A stretch of DNA of 58,144 bases from Glomus cerebriforme (Eukaryota > Glomeromycota > Glomeromycetes > Glomerales > Glomeraceae). The notes under the pieces are model-generated. The model did no database searches and was not told the DNA's origin. It saw only the letters and a list, made by a program, of their open reading frames with translations. The position numbers and the translations under genes were made by a program. This document shows positions 13,305-26,896 of this stretch, piece by piece (position 1 is the first letter of the stretch; the number at the start of each line of letters is the position of its first letter). The stretch lies in contig QKYT01000433.1 of assembly GCA_003550305.1 (NCBI GenBank), positions 1-58,144 on the forward strand. Direction: 5' to 3'.

Positions 13305-16300
13305 ATGCCTCGAAAAAGAAAATCAATCATTAATACTGAATCCAAAAATAATAATGTATGAATTCAATTAGAAGAATAATTTAATTCTTTCATTTTATTA
13401 ACTAATCAAATTTTTTTAATAAAATTAATTTAGAAATCAATTTTAAAAAAATAATAACTTATTTTTATATTTATTTAGAATAATAATTCAAAGCATAATG
13501 ATGATAATGAAGATATTTTATCTCCGCCATCAAAGAAACGATCAATTACCAAAAAATCTGATTTAATTTCTAGTTCAAAAAAAAAATCCAATAAACAGAA
13601 AAATATGAAAGTTTTAGAAGAGGAAGTAAATTTTATGAGTGATGATAGTGAAGATTTACTTGAAGCTGCAAAATCTGGAAAATATCTAGATGATGATGAT
13701 GATGACGGAGATGATAATGATGAGGATGTGAATAAATATGCGGATATTGGAACGGAAGAGGATAATGAAAAGGACGAAAAGGATAAGGTTGTACATAAAT
13801 ATATGGATATCGAGGCGGAAGAGGAAGATGATTATATCGAAAATGATGAAGAAATGGACGAGGACTATCCAGAAATAGGATATTTACAAAAACTTCGAGA
13901 TGATTTAAATGAAGAAAAAACAAAGGAGTCGCATAAAGAAGCGGATGAAACAATTGTTAATAATAAGCATTCCGAGTCAAAGAATTCTTTAATTAATAAG
14001 GCTCCAACTAATGAAGAAATTCAAGGATTAAAAGAGACTGTTGATTTATTTAAGTCCAATATATTTAAACTTCAGGTTAGTTTAAATGCAATTATGTAAA
14101 TTTAAATTTAATATTCTAATATAGAAATTTTGAATAGATTGATGAGCTTTTGTCTGAAGTGAATATTGATTATAATGCAACAACACGTTTGGAGAATGCT
14201 TTACATAAGTTAAAACAAGTATTTGAGAATATTGATGATAAACCCGAATTTACGGTAAATTAAGTTGAAAAAATCAATTATAAAAAGAAATTTTTGTTGA
14301 ATAATAAACTTACATACTTTTATTTAATAGATAACGGAGGTCACAGATAAAATGTTGAATGAACATAAGATTGTAATTCCATTTCCAGTCCCTCGTCCTA
14401 CGAATGATTTAAAATACAAATTCGGTTTCAAAAAACCGAGTGCTTTCTATCTTGTCGGAAGTTATCCTTTAAAAACTATAGTTCGCGGAAAAGACTACTT
14501 TAATGTGGATGTAGCTGTTATAATGCCTCAGGTAATTTTTCAGTGTTTAGTCATCTTTATATATTCTATTTTAATTGTTATGTTCAACTTCTTTTTTTTC
14601 CATTTAGTTATTGTTTCAAGAGAAAGATTATATGAATTATAGATATTTTTATAAGAGGGCATATTACCTTGCAGTATTAGCTGCTTCTCTGCAAGAAAAT
14701 AAATTAGGATTGAATGTTAAGGTGGAATTTGGAACACTCGATGGTGATAATCGTCGTCCTATCATATTACTTAAACCTTCTGGAGGTCAGTGTATATCTA
14801 TAATATTTTAAGTAATAATTTAATTTTTATAATCTATATTTATATATTCAAATGCAAGAAATCATTATTAGATCATACGGATACGGATTTCTCAAAGTTG
14901 AATTGTGTGATTAGAGTGTTGCCAAGCATTTCACCGGAAACGTTTCCCTCCAAAAGGTTATCACCTTCACGTAACAACATTCGACCTCATCATGAGACAA
15001 ATGAATTTCAAAATTCCAGTTCAAATCTTCCACCAACACCTCAATATAATAATGCAATTTTATCAGACATGTATTATGTAAGAAACCTACATGACCTTTA
15101 TAAACAAGCGAAGTCATGCGCCGCTTTCGCTGATGCGTGTAAATTGGCTAAAGTTTGGCTAAATCAAAGAGGATTTGGAGGAGATGATGGATCATATGGA
15201 TTTAATGGATTTGCTTGGTCAATGTTGATGAAATATTTGTTACATGATGGGGGTCAAAATGGGGAGAAAAAATTGGCTAATGGATTTAGTTCTTACCAGT
15301 TAATGAAAGGGACCATGGATTTTTTAGGTAAAAAAAAATTTAATGTGTTTTTTTCCTTTAATTAATATATATTAATCTATTTATTTTCATATAGCGAATC
15401 ATAATTTTATTAAAAATCCTGTATTTATGAACAACAACTCTAAAACTGATGAGGTATTTTTTGATTTATAATAATAAGAAACAGAATTTTTGGAATGAGA
15501 CTCATGTTATTCACAACTATGATGGATAATAATTGTTATTTTTATTATTATTATTAATGTTATTTTTTATTATTCTAGTTTAATGAAAATACATTCAAAG
15601 ATAATTTTGAAGTGGTATTTGTTGATAATTATGGAGCATTGAATTTATTTGGTAGAATGTCAAAAGCCGCTTTAGAACAGGTATTAATTAATTATTCTTA
15701 TTATTCTTATTACATATATTAAAAATTATGTATTATAATAATTTCTTATTTATATTATCTTATCGGTTAACTAAATTAGCTACAATATGAGGCCAAGTTG
15801 GCAATGGATTATTTTAATGAATCTCATGTTGATAGATTCGAAGATTTGTTCTTGAAGAAAGTTAATGATGTAAAACTTAGATATGATAATGTTGCAAAGT
15901 AAGGTTTAAATATTTTTAAAATATTTTTTTTGTTGATTCAAAAGCCTTAATTTTCTCCATTTTTTCTCCATTTTATATTAGGATAACTCAACTCCCAAAA
16001 TCGTATAATGAATATAATGAGGCTGCAAAATTGGATTTCCCTGATAATTTTGTGCACTTTGCAATGACAATACCAAAATTACTTAAGCAAGGACTTACAA
16101 ATAGGGTCAATTTAATTACAGTAAATTATAACAAATTATCATCTTGGTTAACCTCTGAGCAACCAAAAACTTATTCAACATCAAATGTAAGTATCTTTAT
16201 TGGATTTATATTTAATCCCGATGAATCAAATCGACTTGTCGATTATGGACCATCACCTATAGACGAGATCGCGGCAGCTAAATTTCGTAAATTATGGGGG

Positions 16301-18498
16301 AAAAAAGCAGAGATTAGAAGATTTAAAGATGGAAGTATTCTGGAATGTGTAGTTTGGGAATCACAACAAGGAATCGAGTCAAGGAGTTTGATTGTTAATC
16401 AAATAGTTTTACATTTGATGGCATTACATTATGGAATTAAAGAGAATAAAGGAATTCAATATTGGGCAGGACAATTGAATAAATTTGTTAGACCTTCCAA
16501 TAATGTTCCGAAGAATATTTGGAATCCAGAGTTGAGTAATCAAGGATTTCATCATGTCATGAGTGCATACGATACATTGGTAAAACAATTTTATTCATTA
16601 GATGATTTACTTTTAAGGATATCGAGTATTAAAGGCTCAAGTCCTTCGCTTCGATATTCATCTGTATTTATACCTCAACCGAACAAATTGAAGCACAAGT
16701 ATGGAGATGGCGTACTTCCATCCCATTATATTGAACCTATTGATATAATTATACAGTTTGAATATTCAACAAAGTGGCCTGATGATCTTGTTGCTATACA
16801 AAAAATGAAGACAGCATTTTATATTTTGTTATCGAGTCAATTTCAAAAACAATTTCCTGAAATAAAAACAAAAGTTGTTGCTGCACCAAACTTAGATACA
16901 ATAATATCAACAGACTCATTTTTGGAAATATTTTCTACCACGACAGGATTCTCATTTAGATGTTTCATACATCATGACCGTGAATTAACTTTATTGGATC
17001 GTGGTATAAACAATAAACTTCTCACTCCAATTAAACGAGATATTTATACGAACGCTTTATCACGTTTAAAAAGAAAGTTCATTGATTTACCTTTGCATAA
17101 TACACAAATACAGACATTATGTAATAAATATCCTTCACTTTCTTTAACTATAAGATTAGCTAAAAGATGGTTTGGCGCACATTTATTAACATCAATACAT
17201 GTAGACGAAGAATTTATTGAAGTGTTATGTGCTGTAATTTATCTAAGTCCTAATCCGTGGAAAAGACCTTCAAGTGGATTTGTAGGATTTTTAAGGGTTT
17301 TGAAATTTATTATTGAATGGGATTGGAAAAATGATCCTGTTATTGTTGATTTAGATGAATCAAATAATAATAATGGAGGAGGAAATGTTGTAATTGGTAC
17401 TTCTAGTATAAATACAATTGGAACGAATTCAAATAATGACGAGACGACAAAGAAAAATGTTTTCGAAAGTCTTTTAGAAAGATTCAAGAATACGAGAAAG
17501 GCAGATGGAAATTGTAAACATTTTGCAATGTTTTTGGCTACCATTAATACGACTTCAAATGAAGGAATCATATGGGGAGAAGAGAAGCCTAGTAAAGTTG
17601 TAGCTATTAGAATTAAAGAATTAGCTAAAGCTGCGATTGAATGTGTGGATAAAATTATTGGTGAAGGAAAAGCCGTCGATAATAAAGAGTTCAAAGTAAG
17701 AGAAAAAAAAGTAATTTTGTTTTTAAATCATTTATTTTAAATATTCTGATTTTTTTTTTTTTTGTGTGGAATATTTTAGAGATTATTTATTACACCATTA
17801 CAAGATTATGATGCGATAATACATTTGAATCCAGGTTTATGTACACGTTATTATCAAAACTTAAATCCTGATAAATCTTATTTTATAAAAAATACCGATA
17901 TTGTGGATAATAAGGATAATAAAAAATCAAATAATAATGTATTAAAACTTTTTGAATTGGAAGCTGGTAAAAGTAATGATATGAAAGTTAATGCTAAAAA
18001 TAATGATGATAAATTAAAAAACATAGAGAAAAAGGAGGAAGAATGGCCATTAATTGGATTTGATCCAGTGGAATGTTATGTAAATGAGTTAAAAAAAATA
18101 TATTCAGATACAGCATTATTATTTTATGATAAATATGGTGGAACATTTATTGGTTTAGTATGGAATCCTACAAATTTTATTCCTAAACCATGGAAAGTTA
18201 ATATTGGATTTTCTAGTGTTCTTATTGATTTATTACCAGACGAAGAAAGAAACAAGGTATGATATTATAATTATAATTTTTTAATTTTTTAATTATAATT
18301 GTTTTTTTACACGTTTTTTTTATAATTATATAGGTATTAATGAAGAAAGATGTTTCTAAGAAACAACAAATTCAAAATGATGAAAGGAAAAAAAATATTA
18401 ATGATTCTAAAATGGTTATTATAAATACTAAAGCTATTATATCGGAAATAGAAAGATTGGGTTATGGATTAATTGAAAAAATTGAACTTAAGAAATAA
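13305..18498 (+). CDS. NOL6/Utp22-like nucleolar protein (small-subunit processome)
   Basis: About 1,400 residues in some twelve exons. NOL6/Utp22 is a nucleolar factor needed for early 18S rRNA processing. The start at 13305 (MPRKRKS) opens a basic, nuclear-localisation-like tail, followed by an Asp/Glu-rich tract (codons at about 13680-13880). The conserved core begins at HKIVIPFPVPRP, then FYLVGSYPLKT, DVAVIMP, QEKDYMNYRYFYKRAYYLA and KVWLNQRGFGG. The 1.7-kb exon (about 15982-17697) follows with KKAEIRRFKDGSILECVVWE, LAKRWFGAHLL and NPWKRPSSGFVGFLRVL. The C-terminus holds GGTFIGLVWNP. The fold is a chain of nucleotidyltransferase-like modules that are probably inactive. A Lys-rich coil ends the protein. 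Length fits Utp22 (about 1,240) plus the acidic extension. Confidence 0.9.
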
Positions 18499-18723
18499 TG
18501 GTTGAATGTTTTAATGTCTTTTTTTTTTTAAAAAAAAGAAAATTATGTAATTCTTTTTCTTTTTTTATATTGAATAAATAATATACAATTGATTTATTAC
18601 AAAATGTGCTGATTATTTAATTGTTTCTATTATTTCTATTATTATCAATGTATACAAGTTTGAATACCAAATTTTTTATAAAATTTATAAATTAAATTAA
18701 TTACAAATAAAATAGATAAATTA

Positions 18724-20708
18724 TTATACATTTAATTCATCTAAAATTAAAGAACAAATTTCAAATGGTTCAATAAAATTCCTTGAAGCTTCAATCCTTA
18801 TGAACCTAATGAGTCGTTTATTTTTAACGATATTTGAACAATCAAATTCAAACGTAATGCTATTATTATAAGTATAATCGGTATTATTAGAATTAGTTAT
18901 ATTACATGTCCGCTAAAATAAAAAAAATGGGTTAATAAAATTAATGAAACTTCCTTTATTTTTACCGAAAAAAAACCAATAATAATTCCATTACCCATTT
19001 ATTTCCATCTGGAGAAACTTGAATATTAAAAGATGCGTTAAAATTACTAATATCTTTTGATGATAGAATTGTAACCTTTTTTGGAAAACTTGGTTCAACA
19101 AATTGTAATCCAAAATAATCACCTACTTTTGGGACTATAAATTTAAAAAAGAAGATATAAAGGAATTAATTAACTTTCTTTAATTAGTTATTAAATATTT
19201 TGAACTTACTTTTAAATGAATTCCAACATGTCTGTCCATCAGAATCAACAGCAAAATGAAACGCATAATTATTCCAAAAAAACTTGCTAGGAAAGTCTAA
19301 TTTATTAAATTTTGCTTCCTGATTACGAACGTGCGTAATATTATTTGCATAATAAACGCGAGATGGATGAGGGAATGGATCAATATTTGTTAAGAAAAGA
19401 CATTTATCATTTAAACATGGAGCCCTAATAATAATAATAATAATAAAATCAAAATTAAATTCGAAGAGTTATTTAAATTTTAAGCTGATAATTTACCTAA
19501 TAACTCTATCATTATAATAAGGTTTCTCTTCTTCACGAGTGAAAAGTTCAGAACCTGATTTTACAGCTAGTGCCGTATATAATTTTTGAGTTGCATCTAA
19601 CTAAAGAATTAAATTCATTTTATAATTATTTATCTAGCGTGATTTGTTATGTATATATTGTTATTCTATTTATGCTAAATTTAGACTTACAATATTATTA
19701 TAGACCATATTCCGTTGATCTACACCCCATCCATCCTTTTGATCTAAAGGTGTTAATGGATTTGATAACTGATATGGATATTGATTAGTCCATAAAGAAA
19801 AATATCTATCTACAAGCTTTAACCTATCTTTCATTAAGGAAATTGTGCCAAGTTGACCTAAAAATCTTTGAACTTTTGCACGCGATATGAATGAACCACA
19901 CCCAAGCCATGTGAATCCTGTATGAAGATTTTTATCTGCATTCGCAAACATCCACTTTCTGCTTTCTAAATAGATAGTTGGCATTGAATTTGAGTGAATT
20001 AAACTTGGACTTTCAAGGAAATTTGTATATAAACTATCCATATATAAATTTAACCAATCATCATCTTGAAAATAACAATAATCGTATTTTGCCATTGAAC
20101 AGGTTGTGTATTTTGAAAGATCGTGAAGATTTTCTTCAGAATTAAATACACTCAATTCAACATCACTATTATTAAGACTAAAATCCTAAAAAAGGATAAA
20201 ATAAAATAAATAAATAACATGAAAAAACTAATTTGACGTAAAATTAAATAGTTACCCTAGCATAAATTCTAGTTTCATTATTATTATTCCATACAAGAAT
20301 TTCTTTTATGAAGGGATATTTTGAAATATAATTAACCACTGTTTGCAAACCTTCCGTTCTTTTCCAGCCTAACAATACTGCTGTCACTGGGATCAACCTA
20401 TTCTTTTCTAAAGCTGATTCTGTAAATTGTTCTTTTTTATATACACTAAATCGTTCGTCAATTGTTTTTTTCAAATCTATTTGCCATATCGGTTGAGTAG
20501 ATTCTTTTTTATTTTTCGCTGAAACACCGAAATCACTTAAAGAATCAGATTCAGCCAAAGGTTTTAAGATTATTATCCATATTATTGTACCTAGGAATAA
20601 AGCAAAAAGTGTAAGCTTAATAATGCTACTTCTGCGACTAAACAGACGGCTAAAATTTGGTGCCAGATTTCGGTTAAATGGCAAATTTGTCTGGTCTTTG
20701 TCAAACAT
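18724..20708 (-). CDS. type II membrane glycosyltransferase with a D-D-D motif and C-terminal beta domain
   Basis: A protein of roughly 535 residues with the topology of Golgi glycosyltransferases: a short basic tail, one membrane segment (LTLFALFLGTIIWIIIL) and a lumenal domain. VTAVLLGWKRTEGLQTVVNY and EILVWNNNNE look like the nucleotide-sugar-binding start of a GT-A fold. YCYFQDDDWL supplies a metal-binding D-x-D-like site, and DGWGVDQRN is a likely catalytic-region motif. The last exons (18724-19490) form a separate beta-rich part, NNYAFHFAVDSDGQTCW to EPFEICSLILDELNV, perhaps a carbohydrate-binding discoidin-like module. The family appears GT2/GT64-like; donor and acceptor are unknown. 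I chose the Met at 20708 because it directly precedes the basic tail; an upstream Met at 20777 is also in frame. Converges with NOL6. Confidence 0.7.
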
Positions 20709-21083
20709 ATTAAATTTAACGAACTCGAAAATTCGGACCACGAAATAAATTCGAAAAAACTTCGGAATGTTACACAAATTAAATTGCTTTTATGATAAAA
20801 AAGGAAAGCCATTAGATTAAGTTTTCACGTGACATAAGAAAGTAACTAAAATAACTGAGTTACTGAGGTAAACAGGTTTTAATTTATAATTATAGATCCG
20901 CCAGATCTAAAATAACTTACGGATATTTGAAAATTTCCGGTTTATGGAAAAGGGGATGGCAGTTGCCGAATTCGGATTATTTATATGCCATCATCATCAT
21001 TCTTATACATCTAATAACGTCAATGTTTATTGCCTTCCTCTTTTCCTTTTTTCTAACCCAATCTAAAATATTGGGTAAAAGAG
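20709..21083. promoter_or_regulatory. divergent promoter region with a TCACGTGA palindrome
   Basis: This 375-bp spacer separates the glycosyltransferase (-) from the flippase (+). It contains TCACGTGA at 20825-20832, an E-box-type palindrome that bHLH factors such as Cbf1 bind in other fungi. The open frame at 20927-21115 has no recognisable content and overlaps the flippase start. Confidence 0.4.
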
Positions 21084-24000
21084 ATGTTCGCCCGTTTAAA
21101 ATTTTGGAAGCCTAGAAAACCACAATTACTTGCTCGTCAAGTATTTGTCAATGAACCTTTACCTCAAGCAAAGCTTGATAAGCATGGACGCCCAAAACAA
21201 GGATATGTTTCAAATAAAGTTATAACTTCAAAATACAATATTTTCACTTTTATCCCAAAAAATTTATATGAGCAATTTCGACGTGTTGCCAATTTTTTCT
21301 TCTTATTACTGGTTGTGTTACAATGGTTCCCGGAATTTGCTACAATTGAACCCGTAGTTGCAGCATTACCCATGTTTATAATTTTGGGTATAACCTCAAT
21401 TAAAGATGGATTTGAAGATTTTAAACGTCATGTAACTGACAAATCTGTTAATAATAGGAAAACATCGACATTGGGAAATTGGAAGAACGTCAATTATAGT
21501 GATGTAACATCCAATCCCTTCATTAATTTTATAACATCCTTATTTAGCAAAAAAACTATAGTTAGTGAACCAGAGAAAAGAAAAGATCCGGATTGGAAGA
21601 AAACATTATTTAAGGACGTACGTGTTGGCGATTTCATTAAATTACGTAATGATGATTTCATTCCAGCTGGTAGGTCAAATTAACCAAATGCACCTTATTG
21701 AGTGGTATATATGTAATTGAAAAATCAAACTTTTTTTGTTATCATTAGATATTATTATTCTTTCAACATCGGAACCCAATTCCCTTTGTTATGTCGAAAC
21801 AAAAAATCTTGATGGTGAAACAAATCTCAAAATAAGATCAAGTGTGCCAGAAACTGATCATTTAATGACACCAGAGGATTGTACACATATTCGGTTCTAT
21901 GTTGACTCCGAACCTCCCACAACAAATTTATTTTCTTATAACGCTACATTGGTGTTTCCTGCTGGGCTACCTCATAGATCGCGTTCTCGTGGTGGACCCA
22001 TCAAAGTTCCAATTAATTTGAATTCTATGTTATTAAGGGGTTGCGTACTAAAAAATACTGAATGGGTTATTGGTTTGGTAGTATTTACCGGTACTGATAC
22101 CAAGCTTTCATTAAATTCTGGTGCTACACCTTCAAAAAGAAGTCGTATTGAAAAAATGATGAATCCACAAGTGTATGTTATTGTAATTATTTAATACTAT
22201 ATGTTCGAATTTGAACTAAATGTGGTTCTTTTTTTAGTCTTGCAAATTTGTCCATAATGGGAGCTATGTGTGTTTTGTGTGCCATTGGTAGCAAAATTTG
22301 GGAAACGAATAATTTAGGGAAGAATGCAACATATATTGAGCAAGGAAATAGAGGTATCGGATTAAACGCCTTTTTAGCTTTTTGGTAAATAATTTTACTG
22401 ATTTACGTTTCTCTTTTATATTTATTTCCTTATTAACACTCATTACTGTATTAATTTATAGTAATGCTTTGATTGCTTTTCAAAACATTGTTCCCATTTC
22501 ATTGTACTTGTCGATTGAATTTGTTAAGTCGGTTCAAGTAAGTTTTATGCTTTAAATTTTACATTTAGTAAAATTAATATATATTATATAGATGAATACG
22601 TCTTAATATATTTTAATAATATTAGGCATTTTTTATTTTCATGGATGATGAAATGCGTTATGCTGAAACTGATACGCCTTGCATTCCTAAAAATTGGAAT
22701 CTATCAGATGATTTAGGTATATGTTTCATGTTCAACATACTTATGTTTCAATAAAGTTTGGTTGCTAATATACTATTTTATAATTATTAAATAGGTCAAA
22801 TCGAATATATTTTTTCTGACAAAACTGGCACTTTAACGCGAAATGTAATGGAATTTCGTAAATGTTCTATAGGCGGGAAAGTTTATAATGGTGAAGTCCC
22901 AGAGAACGAAACTGAAGACGATACAATCACACCAAACAGTACATTACTGAATGATAGTGGTAAAACATCTCCATCTCTAAATATAAAAACTGGTTCTCAA
23001 CCAGATATTCCCAAAAACATTTCAGGTTCTTCTAAAAAGAATAACAATAAAAATGAGAAGAAAGAAAAGAAGCCATTTACTGACAGTGGACTTATAAAAG
23101 ATATGAATAATACTGATGATCCTAGTCATTCAAAAACAATTAATGACTTTTTTACTCTTCTTGCCATTTGTCATACCGTGTTGGTCAATACAAATTCTAC
23201 TGGAGAACAACAATATAAAGCCCAATCGCCTGATGAAGCTGCTCTTGTGCAAGTTGCTAAAGATATGGGTTATATTTTTCGTTCTCGCGAATCTGATAAC
23301 ATTGTTATTACCACACCAGATGGTAAAGAGGTTCATTTTGAGCTATTGAATATTCTTGAATTTACAAGTTCAAGGAAAAGGATGAGTATTATTGTACGAT
23401 CACCAGTGGATGGCCGTATAACCTTATATTGCAAAGGAGCTGATAATGTCATTTTTGAACGTTTAAAGAGTGGCCAGGATTATAGGTTTAATATTACTGG
23501 CGAGCATTTAGAAGAATTTGCAAAAGAAGGTGAACAAGAAATTTCTTGTTTGATTTAAATTTTCATCTCGATTTAACAATTTCTACATCTAAAAATAGGT
23601 CTTCGAACGCTTTGCTTAGGTTACGCAGATATTGATCCTGGTTTTTATCAAAAGTGGAACATTGAATTTCGTGAAGCATCCACCTCACTTGTAGACCGTG
23701 ATAAAAGGGTTGAAACAGTTAGTGATCAAATTGAAAAAGATTTGGTACTACTTGGTGCTACCGCAATTGAAGATCGCCTACAAGATGGTGTACCAGAGTG
23801 TATTGCAACTCTTAAACGCGCAGGTATTAAAATTTGGGTTTTGACAGGTGATAAGATGGAAACTGCAATAAGTATCGGATTTTCGACTTGCTTATTAAGC
23901 CGAGACATGAACCTCATTATTGTTCGTGGAGGTGCTTATGGAGAGTCGGGTAGCGCTTATGAACAAATGCGTAATGCTGTCGAAAAATTTTTTCCCACTG

Positions 24001-25901
24001 ATCAAGATATTCAAAATAATATGCGCTCTATGCAAGTTCCTCCTGTTACTAATAATGCTCCTCGACCATCAACTTCACATGCTCGTGAGATGAGTCTTTC
24101 CATTATGTCAGGTATATCAAATTCACCAAGGCCTGGAGGCCATGCTTTGATTATCGATGGAGTAGCATTAAAATATGCTCTTGAAGAACCTTGGAGTAGA
24201 AATTTGTTATTGGATTTGGCCTGTCGATGCAAGGGTATCATTTGCTGTCGTGTATCACCATTACAAAAAGCTAAAGTTGTAGAATTAGTTAAGGAAGGAA
24301 AGAATGTAATGACTTGTGCTATTGGTGATGGAGCTAATGATGTTAGTATGATTCAAGCCGCACATATTGGTATAGGGGTTGCAGGAGAAGAAGGATTACA
24401 AGCTGTCATGGCATCAGATTATGCTATCGCACAATTTCGATATCTTACTCGACTTTTGTTGGTTCATGGACATTATGCGTATATTCGAAATTCATCTATG
24501 ATTCTCAATTTCTTCTATAAAAATATGATTGGAGTTGGAACTTTATTTTGGTTTCAATTCTTTTGTGGATACTCTACAACTATTGTTTTTGAATACACTT
24601 ATACATTATTTTGGAATTTATTTTTCACTTGTACAGCTGTACTAGCAATTGGTGTGTTTGATCGTGATGTGCCTGATAAGGTTGCTATCGAAGTACCTGA
24701 ATTATATAAGAGAGGTATTAATAGAGAAGCATATACGATGTCAACGTTTTTATATTATATGCTTGAAGGTATTTATCAATCTTTGATATGCTATTTTGTC
24801 TCATATTTTGCTTATAGAGATGGGAGTGTCAATCATGAAGGACGTACGCCTGATTATCTTGAAATGGGAACGACAATGGCAGTTTCCTGTATTACGATGG
24901 CGAATTTATTTACTGGATTTAATGCACAATGTTGGACAATATTTCACTTTATTGCAGTTTATGGATCGATAGCTTTAATTTTGCTTTACATTGCTGTCTA
25001 TAGTTTAATTCCAGCTGCAGCAATCTTTGGATTTAATTATGTTGTGTTTGGAGGAGGAGTATTCTGGTTTAGTGTAATATTAACCGTAATTATTTCTATG
25101 ATTCCAAGATATATTTGGAGATATTACCAAAGAAATTATAGACCTATTGACGTTAATATTATACAAGAAATTATCAAGATCGATCCAAAACATGATTTTT
25201 CACGTGATCCACTTATATATAGAAGCGTAAGCTTAGCTAGACAGTCAACAAAAGAATCATTATATTCAAGAAGTGAATCAATATCGCCTGTATATGCCGA
25301 AGGAGGAGTATTTACTTATTCTACACGTCCAAGTTTTGCTACAGATCGTACAAATTTAGATGGTCGAACACCTACGCCACCTGTTCCTCCTATACCACCA
25401 GAATATGCTAGTAATATTTCAGAAACACAAGAGGTTCCTACAAGCATGACATTTATGCGAACAGGATTAACAGAACCAATGCGTGGCTATGCATTTTCAC
25501 AAGAAGAAGGTACAGGACGTATAATGGCACCACCCTTAAGACGTCGTAAAACAAATCCTGGTCCTATTGGGCACACATCCAAGATAAAATATAATGATAT
25601 CAGTTTACGTCGTCGAAGTTTACCAGAAGTAAGAGCATCTAGAGACTTAATCGATATCCTTGGAGAAGGAGAAAGAATGAGAATGGTACAATTTAGGGAA
25701 TCAACAGCAGCGATAAGCGTGACTTCAAGGGGAGGCAGTGAAGATATTAATGAAGAACTTGGTATTCAGTCAAGTAGTCATATGAGTGAAAATGAGAGTG
25801 AACATGAACAAGTTAATGAGAACAATAATGATGAGTCACAAACAGTAATAGAACAAGAACAATCACAGTCTTTAGATAATAATGATAAAGCTGAAAACTA
25901 G
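21084..25901 (+). CDS. P4-type ATPase (aminophospholipid flippase, Dnf1/2-like)
   Basis: About 1,450 residues in seven exons. It moves phospholipids from the outer to the cytosolic leaflet. The N-terminus at 21084 (MFARLKFWKP) leads to SNKVITSKYNIFTFIPKNLYEQF and the first membrane hairpin. The split codon at 21672/21749 gives IPADIIILSTSEP and LDGETNLK. A further intron joins to SDKTGTLTRN, the phosphorylated Asp. Also visible are the nucleotide-binding KAQSPDEAALV, TGDKMETAISI and GDGANDVSMIQAAHIGIGVAGEEG, followed by six C-terminal membrane segments. A low-complexity insert follows the phosphorylation site (22900-23130). The cytosolic tail of about 250 residues is Ser/Arg-rich and ends in an Asn/Glu/Gln-rich run. 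A Dnf partner subunit (Cdc50/Lem3) would be expected elsewhere. Confidence 0.93.
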
Positions 25902-26896
25902 AAGAATAAAAACTTGGGTGACCAAGTCAAATTGTAATATTATAATTAATTTATAGACAGTTTATTTTATTAGTCTTTTTTTTTTTTTGTAAATAGGAGT
26001 TTTTTGGTTTAAACAAAAAGTTTTCAATTTATTATAACCGCTTATAATTTTAGTAAAAATTTTTTGGATTTGTTTTTTTTTAAAAAAAATATTTATTGTA
26101 TAGGCTTTAAAGGTATTCTTAACCCTTCTAAATGAATAAAAGTATTATAAGGAAAGTATCTTTAAACAAATCAGAAATCAAATATAATTACATGAACAAA
26201 TTCTAAGATTTAGCTTATACAATTTCCCATATTTTTATCCGAGCATAAGCAAATCATATAAAAGCGTCCAAGACAAAAAAACCGAAATGCTCGGAGGTCT
26301 CGAAATATACTGCTTCGAAAGTGAAGCAATTCTTGTGTTGTGCATGAGACATGTCCCGCAATGCCCTCGATATTCACGTTCAAGAAATTGTCAAGATTAC
26401 TAGTAATAAAACAATAAATGTTATAGACATGAAATGAATTCGTCTCATAAATATTCGCTTATCACGTGATATCGCCGAACAAAAGTTCATATAAAATCAG
26501 AGGTTGCAGAGGTTGCATTTAAAGTCCATCAAAGCCGTAATTCATTTATGATAAAAATTTGAAAACTTTGCATTATTTTTAAAGTTATAATCTATTATTA
26601 GTAGGTAAACAAACATACTGTGAAAAGCGGAAAGCTTTTCCAGAAATACCATTTAAGGTCACATTATTATAAACAGTCCCAATTTGATTTTCATTTGAAT
26701 GAGTTCAATGAAAAATAGTGTTACCACGAAGGCTCTTTATCTTTCCATGGCCAAGATGTTTTATTTTTCCATCTTATTCTTTCCATTTTTTTTCACATTT
26801 TTATTTACTTCCATTTCTTAAGTTTTTATTTATTGAAACTATTACGAGTTTTTTTTTTATCTGATTGATTCATTCCATTATTTCTTTAAGTTGTTA
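25902..26896. other. intergenic region, no gene seen
   Basis: 995 bp between two plus-strand genes. A T tract at 25977-25989 lies just past the flippase stop and may belong to its 3' UTR. A TCACGTGA palindrome lies at 26462-26469. The stretch before 26890 is pyrimidine-rich, typical of a fungal promoter. Nothing else is recognisable. Confidence 0.45.

Noticed and set aside
13633..13953. His/Pro/Tyr-rich minus-strand open frame of 106 codons
   Set aside because: Antisense of the Asp/Glu-rich tract of the NOL6 gene; GAT/GAA codons read backwards as ATC/TTC and CAT-type codons. No introns, start context or family support.
17239..17694. Minus-strand open frame of 151 codons
   Set aside because: Lies wholly inside the conserved 1.7-kb NOL6 exon in antisense; composition reflects the opposite strand.
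20927..21115. 62-codon open frame before the flippase
   Set aside because: Out of frame with the conserved P4-ATPase start at 21084; shows no conserved content and overlaps the gene's beginning.
26891..26896. Upstream TTG/TTA codons as start of the membrane orphan
   Set aside because: A nuclear eukaryotic gene is expected to use ATG; the first in-frame ATG is at 26897.
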